Source: Reticulascus tulasneorum
Taxonomy: Eukaryota > Ascomycota > Sordariomycetes > Glomerellales > Reticulascaceae
DNA: 64,000 bases
NCBI GenBank assembly: GCA_001557505.1
Contig: LSAX01000003.1
Coordinates: 186,001-250,000, forward strand
Reading direction: 5' to 3'
The position numbers and the translations under genes were made by a program. The notes below the pieces were generated by a model. That model saw only the letters and a program-made list of their open reading frames with translations, was not told where the DNA came from and ran no database searches. Shown piece by piece: positions 63,214 through 64,000 of this stretch. Position 1 is the first letter of the stretch. Each line of letters starts with the position of its first letter.

Positions 63214-64000
63214 TTAGGATGAGTCGGCGAGGTCCCAATTGCCTCCCTTACAACCCACACCCAGGCCATCGTCATCACCGCCCGGCAAATTGATTCCAAC
63301 TCCTGGAAAAATTACCCCAGGAATCTGGATGACTTTCTTGGGGGGTTCAATCCACCCAAGTTTATATGCCTCGATGATGCCACCAAACCAGCCCGTGGCC
63401 ATCTTTGCGTAGCCCCCATTGGTGGGATGCTTGTCGTCTTTGATTTCGGCGCTTACAAGGCCCATGTCGACTGTCAGAACTTTTATCCCTGCGGCAGCTT
63501 TGTTCTCAACGATTTTCCTAAGCTCGGTGTTGAAAGTAGCGCTTCTTGCGTTCATCTCCGGAATTTTGGAATGAATAATTTCTGCCACGATGATCACGAC
63601 GTCCTTGTTCGCTTCAAACATTTCATCAATCATGGACGACATCAGCCCAGGCGCCTTTGCAACATTCCGATTTTGGTCCATGTTATTGGTTCCGGCGTGG
63701 ATGAGTATGACGTTTGGATAAGATAACGATGTCGCCTGCCAGTAAGTGACGATGTCTTCCATGTAGGTACCTGAGTGGCCCTCGTGATCGTTATCCACCA
63801 TGTCACCGTTCTGTAAAGTTCCAATCATATTCATTGATGCGTCTGATTCGGAATTTTGGGCCAACTTGAGTCTATTCCGGAGATGTTCTCGGTAGCCATT
63901 GTTGTTGGAAGAGAGGGAGCCCTTGGTAATAGAATCCCCGAGCGGTAGGATACGAAGATCAGGCAGGCCCTGAGCCTGTGTCATAGGTACAGTCGTCCAT
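63214..64000 (-). CDS. SGNH/GDSL-type hydrolase, incomplete at window end
   Basis: The frame is open from the window edge to a stop at 63214; the first Met is at 63984, but codons upstream of it are also open and may be the end of a signal peptide, so the true start probably lies beyond 64000. Numbered from that Met, the catalytic Ser block LPLGDSIT is at 14-21, the HAGTNN block matches the GxND oxyanion motif, and DKHPTNGGY supplies the Asp and His of the last block. SGNH enzymes hydrolyse esters, and many fungal ones are secreted and act on acetylated carbohydrates. After the domain comes a Gly/Pro-rich segment. The gene may end at 63214 or splice at 63258 into the downstream block. Confidence 0.78.
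   Translation of the reverse strand, partial: WTTVPMTQAQGLPDLRILPLGDSITKGSLSSNNNGYREHLRNRLKLAQNSESDASMNMIGTLQNGDMVDNDHEGHSGTYMEDIVTYWQATSLSYPNVILIHAGTNNMDQNRNVAKAPGLMSSMIDEMFEANKDVVIIVAEIIHSKIPEMNARSATFNTELRKIVENKAAAGIKVLTVDMGLVSAEIKDDKHPTNGGYAKMATGWFGGIIEAYKLGWIEPPKKVIQIPGVIFPGVGINLPGGDDDGLGVGCKGGNWDLADSS

Noticed and set aside
1..64000. CRISPR arrays, bacterial operons, rRNA genes
   Set aside because: None was seen, and the spliced genes and fungal families make bacterial features unexpected.

Overview
This window is genomic DNA of a filamentous ascomycete (Pezizomycotina, most likely a Sordariomycete). The signs are short GT-AG introns of about 41-130 nt with CTAAC/CTGAC-type branch points, gene families largely confined to such fungi (HET-domain proteins, Zn2Cys6 regulators, rhodopsin-domain membrane proteins, heme-thiolate peroxidases, SAD-1/QDE-1-type RNA-dependent RNA polymerase), and long gene-poor spacers. 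Gene models were built by hand from reading frames plus splice signals; none was checked against a database.

Layout. 1.3-13.7 kb: a fatty acid hydroxylase/sterol desaturase-family enzyme, an unknown three-exon membrane protein, a six-cysteine small secreted protein, a large HET-domain protein and a DUF899 protein. 15.3 kb: a tiny two-exon gene for a secreted peptide with ten cysteines in its mature part. 16.8-18.9 kb: a AAA+ ATPase. 20.1-31.3 kb: a compact set that looks like a specialised-metabolite tailoring cluster. It holds a glycosyltransferase, a Zn2Cys6 regulator, a cytochrome P450, a short heme-thiolate peroxygenase, a short-chain dehydrogenase and a second, paralogous Zn2Cys6 regulator. 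Each regulator is transcribed divergently from an enzyme gene. No backbone synthase (PKS, NRPS, terpene synthase) is visible.

32-41.8 kb: a four-helix MARVEL-like membrane protein, a GPI-anchored GH16 beta-glucanase and a protein with a HAE...CxxC deaminase core resembling the OTT_1508-like deaminases. 43-44 kb: a C2H2 zinc-finger gene interrupted by one in-frame TAG. 47.7-53.9 kb: a rhodopsin-domain membrane protein and a large RNA-dependent RNA polymerase. 55.6-59.9 kb: an EthD-like/alpha-beta hydrolase fusion, a truncated MFS transporter and a stand-alone cellobiose-dehydrogenase-type cytochrome domain.

60.8-64 kb is decaying. It has a HET relic with five nonsense codons in one unbroken frame, a TA-rich island, and an SGNH hydrolase that runs off the window edge, followed by a possible C-terminal extension carrying two one-base frameshifts. 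Several stops here and in the zinc-finger gene can be explained by C-to-T change at CpA, the pattern left by repeat-induced point mutation (RIP), although that cause is inferred.

How the genes fit together: only the 20-31 kb group shows organisation suggesting a shared pathway. The rest is a mixture of wall-degrading and secreted proteins, nonself-recognition and RNA-silencing genes, and gene relics, as expected in an accessory region.
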